Assembly: GCA_013076295.1 (NCBI GenBank)
Contig: RQOL01000876.1
Location: 1,674,001-1,738,000 of the forward strand
Direction of reading: 5' to 3'
From: Sanderia malayensis
Taxonomy: Eukaryota > Cnidaria > Scyphozoa > Semaeostomeae > Pelagiidae
DNA: 64,000 nt
A program made the translations under genes and the position numbers. Positions 39,266-50,387 of the stretch are shown here, piece after piece. Numbering within the stretch: the stretch's first letter is position 1; each line of letters begins with the position of its first letter. Below the pieces are notes generated by a model. That model had not been told where the DNA came from. It worked only from the letters and a program-made list of their open reading frames with translations, and made no database searches.

Positions 39266-42200
39266 ATGCCAAAAGCAAGTAGAGAAAAGATCCTAGATGC
39301 TCAACAAAATATGCCGAAGAAGCAAAAGGGCAAGTTATGAGTTTTGCAACAAGTTTGAGGCATATAGGCCTAAATGCATGCATACCACAGAGAATGATTA
39401 TTCAGGGATAAAACCATGATTAAAACTTTTTATTTTTTTGCAGCATTTTCCATTGACTATGATGAAGAAACTTCAATGTTTGACACGGAGTGCGAGAAGT
39501 TCATGAAAGGATTCGTAAAAGATGTTTTCTCTCCATGGTACAAGGTTTTTTTTATATAAAGAGCTCTTTTATAAGAAACCTACACCACACATGTATAAGG
39601 GGCCCGAACATTTATTTCAGAATTTATTCCACTAAAGGAACTTTTCAAATTCACCTATTTTATCACCTTCACTAACTGAGAATCATGCATGTGTCAATAT
39701 TTTACTTGTTCCTCCTTGTGTCTATGCTATATTGAGTTATTAGATTTGTTTAGGAGCTTTTAGTTACTCTAATTTGGTCAAAATGGGTCCTAAAATAAAG
39801 AGCTTTAAAAACCAGGCCTTGAGGTTGTTTCTTTATAAAAAAATGTGTGTATATTTGACAAACCTGGTTGCTTATTTATGAAAGTAATATAATTTACTTA
39901 CACATTTTTGACATTTAGTTGCACAATTACTCAACAGAAGAAGTCAGATTTCGGGCTGCTTTGTCAGGTATAACAAATTCACACATATAACAGCTTTACC
40001 CATAATATAATTAAAAGTATGGTCTTTTAAATTTCACCATGAAACAATCTACCCTTAATTAGGCAAGCTACATATTCCGTAAGCCAAAGACATTTCTGGC
40101 TTTCTTGAGGGGTTGTATGAAAATAGTACCTTTTATGTATAAACATTTTAACAGCTAATTGTATTTAATTGTTATGTTTTCAGCACAGCATAGCACGCCT
40201 ATGGTTCTCAAGATTCATTGATTCCAAGGTAAGTTATATCTTTTCATCACTTTTTTTTGCTTCTTGCAAGAATACTAACATTGATAACAGAAAGCTTTCA
40301 ATGATTAAAACCTTGTCTCACTTAAATTCTAAGTCTTTGAATGAAAGGTTAACCACAAGTTGTATATGACTCATTTTTGGGTTGAGTTATTTCCAATTCA
40401 GTTTAGACCTGGCAGGAGGTTAATTGCTGCTTAAAAATTAATTTTACTTGAATATTGCTTTTAGCGTGTTGATTTCAAGGAAGTTGAAGAAGTAACGTTT
40501 CTCAGATTGGTTCAATATTTTGCAATAGTTTTATTTGAGTGAGTAGTTTTTTATACTTTAAGATGTTATTCTATCCCGTTCTATCGTAGAGAATTTTTAG
40601 CTGATCGTAGTTGCTGCTATCTTTAACACGAATTATTTGTTGTCAAAAGTGTTTAAACAAGATCAATTTAAATTACATTTAAAAACCATTTGATTGAGTT
40701 TTTTGTTTTTGTAGATGCAGTACTTCTGATGACTTTGAACCAGCTACAAAACTCCTAAACATGTCATTTACATTCTACCAGATATCAGGATTTCAAGGTG
40801 GTGAGTCCGATTGTCTTTAAAAAGACACATTTTCAATCCTTTCTCATCACCGTGAAGATATTGGTTTGGTTTGTCTATTCAGCGTTCATATCATTAATGA
40901 TTTATCATGTCCTGATCAGGATAATTTAGGGTAGGTGACATTTCTACTTCTCTCAGTATCTCCCGAAACATTGCCAACTAAATTATTCTTTCTTGTCAGA
41001 TAAGGCTGCAGCCAAACTCAATAATGTATTGCTGTAATGGCAGCTGTATTTGTGGCATTTTACCATTTTATGCAGTTGTAACCACTTTATTTTTCAATTC
41101 AGGTAAACCTAAAGAGCCTGCTAAGCAGTATATCTACAATTTTCTCAAAGACCAGGCAATTTGGTAAGTGATGCAAACATGAGCTATAATCAGGGATGCC
41201 AAAAGCACACTGGGGCACATGTAGTCAGGTTTTTTTGAAGGGCACTTTTGGACATGGCATTAAATACAAAATGCTATATATTGTAAACTGAGAAGGCCTT
41301 GAACTACATTCCTTATAAAAATGTTTGTATGTTTTGCTCTAAATCATTCTGTTTCAGTTCTTTTTTCACGTTTTGACAGTTTTTCATTGTAAAACAAAGG
41401 TGGTAATAATTCAGAAAAGGGAATTCTTGTGCCCCTGTGTCCCTGAAGAACCGGCAAAGGGGCGGCTGCCCTCCTTGGCCCCCCTATTCCTGTATCGATG
41501 GCTATTATTGCCTTTCAGCAAATGTCTGCAATGACATCTGCTGCAGGGAAAGATTTCATGCCAAAGGGCTGCTTTAAGTTCACAAAAAACAAAGAGCTTC
41601 TGATATAGATTGTGCTTCTTTTAATGTTAATTTGTATTAATTATATTTTTTAGGAAATCTATTCGATTCTGGACGTCTGCTTTTTTGTTTGCTGTTGACA
41701 ATGAAAGAAAGAAAAGACCGAAAAAAGGGTGTGTTTTCATGACCTTTAACAAATTTGTATATGATGTACATATGTTGCTAAAGAAGAAATTATATCTGCC
41801 TTTTTAGCAGCTTTCCGTTTTCTTGTTGAGATGCTGGTTTTTACTTTTTCCGCTGATTTATTCGACGTTTTCGACGAATGGCTTAGACAGTTTCTGTCTC
41901 AAATTCCTGATGAACCTTAACTTATTGGTTACACGACGCTAAGAACATTGAGATGTTACGGGGACCTTTTGCTATAGAGAACATATTATCGCTGGTCTTA
42001 ATAGATTATTAGCTCTGATAGCTGGTCTTATAGCCTATAGATTTTTGGCTTTGATAGCTGGTCTTGTAACCTATAAATTATTGGCTCTGATAGCTGGTCT
42101 TATAACCTATAGATTATTGGAAGTTTGAAGATTTTTCAAATTCATGAAGTTTCTGATCGTGAATGAGCTAAAACTAAGGCACTCTTAAAATCAAGTCGAA

Positions 42201-42892
42201 AATGGGGGTTGGGGGTAATTTTGCCACCCCAAGGAATTCCAATAAATCAACAGGCGAAATTAAAATTAACTTATTGATGCTCGAAAAGGAAATATATGAC
42301 CTTTCGAATGTTGTATTTTTAGGAGTTGGAGTTCTTTGAATGAAGAGGAAAGGAAAGAAGTTAACTACACTGAAGAACATTCTGCATTCGGGCATCTTGG
42401 GTAGGCCATCTAGAATTCAACTCTGAGGCGAGTCAAATCTCGTTAAATTTGTTTGATCATTTTTAGTTTTAATTAATTTAATTTTTATCTCAACAGATCA
42501 TTTCTGCACATGATGAAAACGTTAGATTTGCCAACGAGTTTAATCGAAGAGTTTTTTGCTAAAATTTGCACCATTGAAAACCTAAGCAGAGGTATGACAT
42601 TATGTTACATTACATTGCATCCTCCTGAATGAAAAGAAAGCCACTGCTTGTCATGTATATTAATATGTACAGAACTTGTATGTTACCCCTGGATTAAAGA
42701 CATTTGGCACTGGTCTGGCTGTTATTACTTTATAGAGAACTTCAGGGGTTGCTTGGTCATATATTAACTTACATGTTACTCCCGCGATGCAGCCACTTTA
42801 TTCTACAATCAATGAGCAATTTTTTGAACATATTTTTCGTTTTGATTCTAGATCAGATGGAGGAACTAGGTAACCGCATTGATGTTGACTGA
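39266..42892 (+). CDS. KIAA0513-like protein with SBF2-type domain, about 252 aa
   Basis: Eleven exons: 39266-39329, 39444-39544, 39919-39967, 40194-40228, 40465-40538, 40715-40800, 41103-41163, 41654-41728, 42323-42400, 42497-42591, 42852-42892. Their sum is 759 nt in one frame. The core FLRLVQYFAIVLFEC followed by SDDFEPATKLLNMSFTFYQI, then FLKDQAIWKSIRFWTSAFL and FGHLGSFLHMM, follows the conserved region shared by KIAA0513 and the SBF1/SBF2 (MTMR5/13) proteins. That family is cytosolic or vesicle-associated; its molecular role is poorly known. The first exon (MPKASREKILDAQ) uses a GC donor (GG|GCAAGT), which alone gives the right phase. The start is therefore less certain than the rest. 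I first thought of a sorting-nexin PXA domain but the block order fits KIAA0513 better. An overlapping hydrophobic ORF at 39046-39282 is in another frame. Confidence 0.78.
41991..42121. repeat. tandem repeat, 36-bp unit, intronic
   Basis: Units begin at about 41991, 42021, 42057 and 42093 and read GCTGGTCTTATAACCTATAG and on to ATTATTGGCTCTGATA. It lies in an intron of the KIAA0513-like gene. Confidence 0.85.
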
Positions 42893-43189
42893 ATGAATTA
42901 AGGTACCGAGTAACGTTATTTATTTAAAGTATTTTGTAAAATTACGCCGGAGTACCGAGAGGCACAGAACTGACCAATAAATCGAAGTCATTTAAGCCCT
43001 GTTTTGTCATCATTGTGTCATCCACGTGTTAATATTACAAATTTTCTGAAGGTGTGAAATTTTGATACTTCAGTTGTCATGGTTTTCCAAATTTGTGAAG
43101 TATAGCTTGTGTGAATTAAAAGAAAATAGTTTTATACATTGCATTATAAATTAGTCAAATTTCATAAATGTACTGCTCCGTAAATAGCC

Positions 43190-43375
43190 AAGATATAGCT
43201 GCAAGTTTTGTGGTAACAACATTATTTTATGAATCGCCAAAGTATAGTTGCACATTTCGTAGTAACAACTTTCCACGAATTTCCAAGATATGTATAGCTG
43301 CACGTTTTGTAGCAAAATCATTTCATGAATTGCCAGAATATAGCTGCACATTTCGTAGAAAAATTTGTTATGCAT
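43190..43375. repeat. tandem repeat, about 48-50-bp unit, between convergent genes
   Basis: Four diverged units share TATAGCTGCACATTTCGTAG, and a TTTCATGAATTGCCA block lies between them. The array sits in the 490-bp gap between the KIAA0513-like stop and the ENPP-like stop on the other strand, so it may fall in both 3' UTRs. Confidence 0.8.
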
Positions 43376-43381
43376 CATGGG

Positions 43382-45427
43382 CTAAACAGAACTTTTGCTT
43401 TCGATTCCGTCCTCATTTACTAGTCTTGTCAGGCAATCTTTGTTCAAAAGCTTTGTCATTCTGTCCAACGATCCATTATTAGGCCTAGGTTTAATGTGTA
43501 ACAACTCGCACATCAATGGATAAATATCGACCATCCGTATTTTATTAAACTCTTTGCCATGCTTAAAACACGGACCAAACGCGAAGAACCCCGGATGCAT
43601 ATTCTTGAAGAGATGACTGTATCCATGCTCACCTCTTTCGAACTCGTCTTGCCTGAACGTGTAGTAATCGTGTATTCCCGCGTCGATCAGCCAGCCTGGA
43701 TCGGCCAGCAACAACAACGGTGCTGTTCGCTTGTTCTCCTTAATGTGCATATGGCTCGGCAGGTCTTCCTTCAAGTGCACCTTCATGTGCGCATGCGCAT
43801 TGCGTAGCTCGTCGTAAACAGTTGACAGCTGGCCGGCTTTAGGGAAGACTGATACGAATGTCATGCCCAATGCATCTCTGATGTCAGTGTTAACATCGAT
43901 GTAATCATTCAGTCGTATGATCTTCTTGTGCGTCACTCCCGTGTGCCCGTGGTCACCTATCAAAGCATGAAGACTGTTGAGAATACAGTAAAAACCCACA
44001 TATGAGAACAAACAACTTTTAAAAACCTACAATTTCAGATTTGGTTTATAAATCTCAAGTTTGGTTGAAGGAATAGCTGTGAAAATGTTTGCTCTCGTGC
44101 CTCCAGCCCTCCCAAGCGGGCTGGAAAATTCTCATATAAACAAGCATGCAAATCCAGCCCTCTTAGGAGAGCTAGCCCGGCTAGGAGGGCTGGCATTTTC
44201 CCCTATAAACAGGCTCTTACACCTTGTGCAAACAACCAGAAAGTGTCAGTTTTAACCCGACTTGATGTGGTACTTATAGTTGCCTGTTATTTTCAGGAAA
44301 CGGAAGGAGGGCGTAGCGTCGTTATCCATGCATTATTTGTTCCACTAAGGTTTTTTATCGGTCAAGGCCGCTGGATGTTATTTCCACCCCCGTATGGGGG
44401 CAATGGATACATTTAAAGGCCTGTTGTGTGGCATTATCGTGCAGGGGGACGCGCTGGATGCTACTTTTGAGTGCTGTTTTCAGCACAATCATGTCGTGAA
44501 CTCTTGTCAATTGATTCGTATTCGATTTCGCTCTTAATCAGCTGTGAATTTACTTGGTTGGTATGTTATTCATCTAAACGCTGTCGTTTTCTTACCTATG
44601 AAAATAACGTTCACTCTGCTATCCATGTTCAACAGTTCCAGTTGCTCTTTCAAGTAGGCCATTGTTTTGTCAGTGTCTTTGAAAACTTGTTTCATTTTTT
44701 CTATTTTATATTTATTCTTCGTATCATTCTGTTGAGTCAGCACGTCGTGGTCCCCAATATCATGTGACAATTTGTCGAACTCTTCAAAGTACACGGCCGC
44801 AAACGTAACGCTTGGCTCCTGGAGCCACTCCAGGGTGAGATCGATTTTGCCCTTGTTCATTTCGTAAAGCGGCACACCAGAACTACTGTTTATCTCACTG
44901 GAATGGCTCGGCAGTAATCCACGTATCCGCACATTGAAGCCAGGCCAGTGTAGCACAGCGCTACTATGCCCCTGTTTCTGATTTGTCACCCATATTGGCT
45001 CAGCCTCGTTCCACCATTTCGGCTCCCGCGACTTCATGCTGAATTTTTCACCGGTCTCCATGTTCAGCATTTCGTTGTCCACGATTCCATGGCTTTCCGG
45101 ATACAGCCCTGTGACAATGCTATAATGGTTGGGGAAGGTATTGGTCGGGAACACATTCTCAACGTCCTTCACCCATACTCCCAAGCGTTGCAACTTGGTG
45201 ATGTGCGGGAATAGCGCCCTGTTCTTGGATATCATGTCCCAGCGCAACCCATCCAAACTAATAAGCAATAACTTCTGTTGTTCTTTCTCTCCACCATTTT
45301 TCACTGGCTCATTGTCCAGATCGTCTTGTATCACTATCGATTCAGTTACTGCTGATCTCGAAATTACATTCATCAAAATATACGATACTACCAGTAGTTT
45401 CATTTGGAAACATCCAGGCCGCATCAT
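43382..45427 (-). CDS. ENPP-family ectonucleotide pyrophosphatase/phosphodiesterase, paralogue 1 (468 aa)
   Basis: Two exons, 45427-44596 and 43956-43382, total 1407 nt in one frame. ENPP enzymes hydrolyse phosphodiester or pyrophosphate bonds of nucleotides or phospholipids outside the cell, using two zinc ions and a Thr nucleophile. Visible: signal peptide (MKLLVVSYILMNVISRS, so translation may start at the second ATG), metal Asp in LLISLDGLRWD, nucleophile in FPTNTFPNHYS, Asp and His in FDKLSHDIG, Asp-His in GDHGHTG, and His in GEHGYSHLFKNMHPGF. The protein has only the catalytic domain, with no nuclease-like domain and no C-terminal membrane anchor, so it is probably soluble and secreted. 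The size fits the short ENPP4/5/6-like group. The single intron lies in the codon before Asp-His-Gly, as in the two paralogues. Substrate cannot be predicted. Confidence 0.94.
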
Positions 45428-46215
45428 TTGTTATCATTCAATATATCTTGATTCTAATTGTGATTATTTTCTCCCGCTGCATAAAGCTTGAGCATGCAAG
45501 CGTTACTTGTTTTCAAAAGTCCTCTTCATATATGTTACGGCATTTGTTTGATAGAGCATCTCGTTGTCTCGTTGTCTGTATAGCATTTCAATATATTTCT
45601 TTACCCAATGCTTTTCTTCAACCAGTTGTATGCTTGGCCTGGCCTGGTTATTTTCATTTCGTGTTTACACGGGCGATTGACTGGTGTTTTCAAGCATTGT
45701 CGAGAAATACGACATGATCCAGAATCCAAACACCAGTTGGTGGGCGTTTCATTCCATTCTTGTGTTACACGCATTTTTTTATATAAGCAATTTCAACTGG
45801 GGCTCAGTACTAAAAGTTGCTGGAGGGCAAATTTGAGTACTCAACATTGCTTAGCAATTGCTTAACTTTTTGTTCGTGTTTTTTGAAAATAGATTATGCA
45901 CAGGTTATTCCTGTTAAGAAGATGGTGTCAGTTCACATTTCCTGTTAAATACTGAAAATACAATTTTTCAAATGGCTTAGCAGTCTTCAATCCAGTACTA
46001 AAATTGCTTAACTTTTTGCCTTGCCGAGTACTGCCTTGCTTATAAAGCAGTTGCTTTATGAACAAAATGCGTTAGTGCATTTTCCAATCCTTGTTTTAGT
46101 GTCCGCATTCTATTCATTCTATTACTGTGGTTTAACCTTGTCGTGATTCGGGACAGCCGACATTGCGTACACGCGCCATTTTTTGTAAGAATTTGAAACC
46201 CAGGATTAGCACTAA
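45428..46215. other. intergenic region upstream of ENPP paralogue 1
   Basis: No gene is seen. Words such as AGTACTAAAAGTTGC and TTGCTTAACTTTTTG recur (about 45808-46020), suggesting an old repeat. The region should contain the promoter of the minus-strand ENPP gene. Confidence 0.5.
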
Positions 46216-46413
46216 GGCCCCAGTCAAACGTCGCTCTTCTCATGCGCCGAACTAAATATAATTAGGTGCGGCAGTGGAGCGGCTCTGGAGCGACACTGTG
46301 TCATACGTCGAACCTAATTGTTGATTCTTGTCGCTCCCAATTATTGATTTCTCTCACCCAGGCCCCGAAGGTGTATGTGATAACTATAGCAACCAAAAAT
46401 TCTCTTTTTCAAC

Positions 46414-47161
46414 ATGGCTCCCACGGACCGGACGAAAACGCAAGTACTGATTACTGAAAGCCGTAGACGACGCAGGTTTTGGGAAAATGGTATTGTTGTG
46501 GCTATACATCAAAGACAATTAATGATTAAGGCCCTATTTCTTGCCGTCATGCTTTTGATATCAAATAATGAGTCAAGGAGATCTTCTGGTCGAATAGCAA
46601 GAAGGCTGCCAAGAAATACTGGTTGGTGGCAAATGGTGTGGAACACTTACAACGAAAAACGTTTCAAGCAAACTTTCCGCATTTCAAGAAAAACCTTTAA
46701 TTTTGTTCTGTCTAGAATTCGGCATAAGCTTGAGAGGCAGACATTATGCGAAGAGCCTGTATCCCCTGAATTTCGCCTGGCAATATGTCTCTACCGTCTT
46801 GGTAGAGGTGATTATCTATACAGCACTTCGGAAATGGTTGGATTAGGCCGGTCCACAGTAACCACGATTGTGAACGAAGTCACTGAAGCTATAGTGTCAT
46901 GTTTATGGAAAGAATGTGTAGTTAAACACATGCCTAAAACAGAAGAAGAATTTAAGGATAAGATGATGAACACAGAAGAGCTTTGGCAGTTTCCATATAG
47001 CTGGGCAGCGGTTGATGGTTGCCATATACCAATAAAATGCCCCCCGAGGAGGTGCAGCTGCCAGAAAAGAATATCACAACTTTAACAATTTTTATTCAGT
47101 TATTCTAATGGCACTTGTAGATGCAAAGTATCGCTTTGTTTGGGGGAGCTGCTCGTTGTCC
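46414..47161 (+). pseudogene. Harbinger transposase (DDE_Tnp_4 type), frameshifted and truncated
   Basis: The frame from 46414 to 47085 covers the N-terminal helix-turn-helix region (RLAICLYRLGRGDYLYSTSE, then GLGRSTVTTIVNEV) and the first catalytic Asp (SWAAVDGCHIPIKCPP). After the Pro-rich loop the expected frame continues one frame over (KEYHNFNNFYSVILMALVDA, second catalytic Asp). It stops at a TAG near 47168. The third catalytic acidic residue and the rest are gone. One small indel near 47046 explains the frameshift. The protein cannot be an active transposase. Confidence 0.88.
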
Positions 47162-47537
47162 TTTTTATAGGAAATTCAAAGGTCTCTGTACTGTAACTGT
47201 TGTTTGTTGTTGGTGGAATTTCACAATCCCTACTGCAGTACCCAACGCGGCTTCTTGATGCTAGCCACCCTCGTGTGTTTTCATTTAGCTCTGGAATGCC
47301 ACATTTATTGCATACTGCAACTCCACATGTTATGCAGATGTACTTTGTCTCGCCGAAACAAATTTGACACTCTGAAATCTTTGGTAAACACGAAGCCATC
47401 TTGATTTCGTTTGGCGCCGAAGCTCCGAAAAAACAACACTGCGCATGACTTGCCTCGTTTTCAAACAAAAATAAATTATATTTTGATAGTAATAATTTAT
47501 GCATTGAATTCGGCGCATGAAAAATGCGACGTTTGAC
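47100..47537 (-). CDS. zinc-cluster ORF on the opposite strand of the Harbinger element
   Basis: The antisense frame (open from 47600) encodes MASCLPKISECQICFGETKY with a Cys-rich cluster. It has CQIC, then CITC, CNKC and finally CSRDC, spaced like a small treble-clef or B-box-type zinc finger. The tail (from PPTTNNSYSTETFEF) overlaps the transposase end on the other strand. PIF/Harbinger elements often carry a second DNA-binding ORF, normally Myb-like, so a Cys cluster here is unusual. The overlap suggests the centre of the element was deleted. I do not know whether it is expressed. Confidence 0.45.
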   Translation of the reverse strand, partial: VKRRIFHAPNSMHKLLLSKYNLFLFENEASHAQCCFFGASAPNEIKMASCLPKISECQICFGETKYICITCGVAVCNKCGIPELNENTRGWLASRSRVGYCSRDCEIPPTTNNSYSTETFEFPIKRTTSSSPKQSDTLHLQVPLE

Positions 47538-47705
47538 TTGAAGTTGCTCCAGAATCGCATATGCGACTGCCTCAGTCGCTCCAAATCGATTCTGCAGCAC
47601 CTAATTCATTCTGTTGCACTTAATTGAGTCAGACGTCGCTCTTCTCATGCACCTAATGTAGCTATTAGATTCGGCGCATGAGAAGAGCGACGTTTGATTT
47701 GGACC

Positions 47706-48713
47706 TAAGTTTCTTAATTTTTTGCTTAATTTTAGTACCAAAAATTTGCATCAACATTTCATCAAAAATGTTGATGAAATGTTGTATGAAATGAAATGTT
47801 AATGTTCAAATTTCTGAAGAGTTGCCTTTTGAATAAGAATATCCTAACCGTGTAGAATAATATGAATATCCTTCATTATACCATCATAAGAATATCAGAA
47901 TAAAAATATCCTTTATTATACCATAATCAAACAACAACCAAAATTGCCTCTTTGGGCGCCTAGGATGGACGTTTCACTATTCACTCGCTATCTCTGCCCC
48001 TTTTGGGTCGAGTGTTGTTATGTTGGGTTCTGTTGCTATGCTGGTTTTGATGATCAAGACATTTTATCGCAGGAGCTAATTTTTTAGGCCAGAGTGGTTT
48101 CTCGTTCAGAAGGAACATGACCCAGACTAGCTTGTTTTTTCTCACCAACATTTGGGCTCACGACAAAATACACCATCAAATGGACAGCTACTCCAGGAAA
48201 ACACGGATGAAATTGAAACTGCGAAGAAACCCGAAGAAGGAGGTTTGAGAAAATGGTGGAGAGGCTCGATGAAGGGAGCTTCCTTCGAAACTTCACTCAA
48301 GTCAGAGAGAAAATAAAGCGATCAAACATCATCAAGAAACCATTTTTCTCGATCATACTACCGGCCATGTTGGAGCTGTTGATGGTAAGATCAAAGTTAC
48401 CTGTACAACAAACAGGTGATTGTCAAAGTATCATATAAGTAATAGAAAACACGTAATAGATATATAAGTAATAGAAAACACGTAGCTATTTGACTATCCG
48501 AAGATTTGTTGTACTGAGGAAAGTCTGATTCAGTTCGTCACACCACGCTCAGGCTGGTAATACTGGATCTACTTCTTGTTCACTGTCAAGCAGAATTTGT
48601 CATCGTTTAGAAACGGAACCGCTGAAAAACAGCCTATTAATTACTTCTTTTTTGACGGTGTTAATCAATATAATATATGTTATTTTGTTTTGCTGAAAAA
48701 CTTGTTATGCAGA
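47706..48713. other. spacer between Harbinger element and ENPP paralogue 2
   Basis: A palindromic stretch (CATCAACATTTCATCAA with TTGATGAAATGTTG, about 47749-47785) is visible, and an ATAATATGAATATCCTT word recurs near 47850-47920. A 61-codon ORF at 48253 is not supported by anything else. No gene is called. Confidence 0.5.
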
Positions 48714-50264
48714 ATGAATCAGTCGATTTTTATCCTGATCCTGCTGATTTCGAGTTGCTATCAAATAGTGTTATTAATGCCACCTCACAAGAAGCATGAC
48801 ACAAGCGTACAACTTCACCAGAAACTTCTTCTAATCAGTCTAGATGGATTGCGCTGGGACTTCATATCGAAGCACAAACACTTGCTTCCAAACATCATTT
48901 CGCTACAGCAACAAGGAGTTGGCGTTTCGCATGTTAAAAATGTATTCCCGACCAACACGTTCCCGAATCATTACACTACAGTGACCGGTCTGTATCCAGA
49001 GAGTCACGGGATTATCGATAATCAGATGTTGGACCAGACGACTTGGGAAAAGTTCAACATAAAGACCACCGATTCGAAGTGGTGGAACGAGGCTGAACCA
49101 ATATGGGTGACCAACCAGAAACAGGGTCACAAGAGTGGCGTGTCGAATTGGCCGGGATACAACGTGAAGATACGCGGAATTTCACCAACGTTTACAGACG
49201 CGGGAAACAGCGAAGGAGTAAATGCTGATAATATAGTTCCAAGTACGGACAAAGTTGATATCGCATTGCATTGGTTACAGCAGCCTGGTTTGACATTCGT
49301 GGCTTTGTATATCGAAGAACCGGATACATTGAAGCATGAAACCGGAGAGCGGACATCGATCAGCAAAATAGAAGAAACATGTCGTCAACTTGATGGTGTA
49401 TTTGGTCATTTGAAAAACCGTATTGCCGCTTTGAGCTTGCAGGATCAAGTCAATGTAATTGTGATTGGTAAGCCAAACTTAAATCATTGATCTGAATGTC
49501 GTACAGTTTTACGAAGGGCTGGTCGTTTAATGTGCTTTCTAACGACCAGAGCATTTCCCCATTTACGCGGACACTTTCGAACATGGTCAGACCAGTGGCA
49601 CGGTTTCTATCAATGTTATTGATCCAGTATTAAAGCTCGTTTTTATTTTTAAGCATGAGAATCTGTTAATTTAACTTTCTTACATATAAATTCCAAGCTT
49701 TATCTGTGTTTATCAGGAGATCATGGCTACACGGAAATCAGTAACAGGAGAATCATACGGCTGAGTGATTACCTCGATTGGAGCAAACACGTCCGAGATA
49801 CTGTTGGCATGACATTCGTCTCCGTTTACCCGAAACCCGGTCACTTAACGACGGTTTACAACAAGCTACGTCACGCGCATGCGCACATGACGGTGTATTT
49901 GAAGGCAGACTTGCCAGAGCGCATGCACATTAAACACAGCAAGCGAACCGCGCCGTTAATCCTGCTGGCTGATCGCGGATGGTTGATTGAGACCGGGCAG
50001 GTCGGTCACATCGTGTTTGACCTGGACTATTTCAGGCGTGGTGACCACGGCTATAGCAACCTCATCAAGGACATGCATCCGGGATTCTTCGCTTTTGGTC
50101 CGTGTTTTAAACAGGGCCAAACATTCGACAGCTTGCAAATGGTTGATGTTTATTCCATGATGTGCGCCATTTTGAATATCAAGCCTCGACCTAATAATGG
50201 AACTTTAGACAGAGTGAAAATGATGTTGGATAATAGCTGCCTGGCAACAGGTAGGAAAATGTGA
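48714..50264 (+). CDS. ENPP-family phosphodiesterase, paralogue 2 (433 aa)
   Basis: Exons 48714-49467 and 49717-50264 total 1302 nt in one frame. The chosen ATG starts a signal peptide (MNQSIFILILLISSCYQIVLL); the open frame extends 46 codons upstream but that part lacks signal-peptide character. Active-site pieces: LLISLDGLRWDF, FPTNTFPNHYT (Thr nucleophile), EPDTLKHETG, GDHGYTE and RGDHGYSNLIKDMHPGF. The intron interrupts the Gly codon just before Asp-His-Gly. It is close to paralogue 1 throughout and lacks extra domains and an anchor. Its stop lies 124 bp from the stop of paralogue 3 on the other strand. A possible GTAGGA donor near the end (50251) could add another short exon; none was found. 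Confidence 0.94.
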
Positions 50265-50387
50265 TAATTGAAAAAGTAACCAAAATGAGAAAATTTTTAC
50301 AAAAAGTATCCGAGGAGTTTTTACAATTCTGCTCTTCCAGCCATGGCGTTTCTTATGTAGAGAATTATTAGAAAGTCAAAGTTTTGT

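Larger units (their letters stand above)
46216..47705. mobile_element. PIF/Harbinger DNA transposon, decayed copy
   Basis: Terminal inverted repeats GGCCCCAGTCAAACGTCGC and, on the other end, GGTCCAAATCAAACGTCGC continue into a shared CTCTTCTCATGCGCCGAA (about 40 bp). The 3-bp duplication TAA lies on both sides (46213-46215 and 47706-47708), as expected for PIF/Harbinger. A partial extra copy of the terminal repeat sits just inside the right end (near 47632-47655). The element carries a broken transposase and an antisense ORF. It lies between two ENPP genes. Confidence 0.92.

Noticed and set aside
39046..39282. Hydrophobic 78-codon ORF as the N-terminus of the KIAA0513-like protein
   Set aside because: Its only donor (AA|GTAGAG) is in a phase that gives a stop in the next exon. 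The frame at 39266 fits with a GC donor instead.
39444..42591. Sorting-nexin PXA/RGS domain
   Set aside because: Helical pattern is loosely similar, but the ordered blocks LVQYFAIVLFEC, DDFEPATKLLNMSF, IWKSIRFW and FGHLGSFLHMM match the KIAA0513/SBF2-type region much better.
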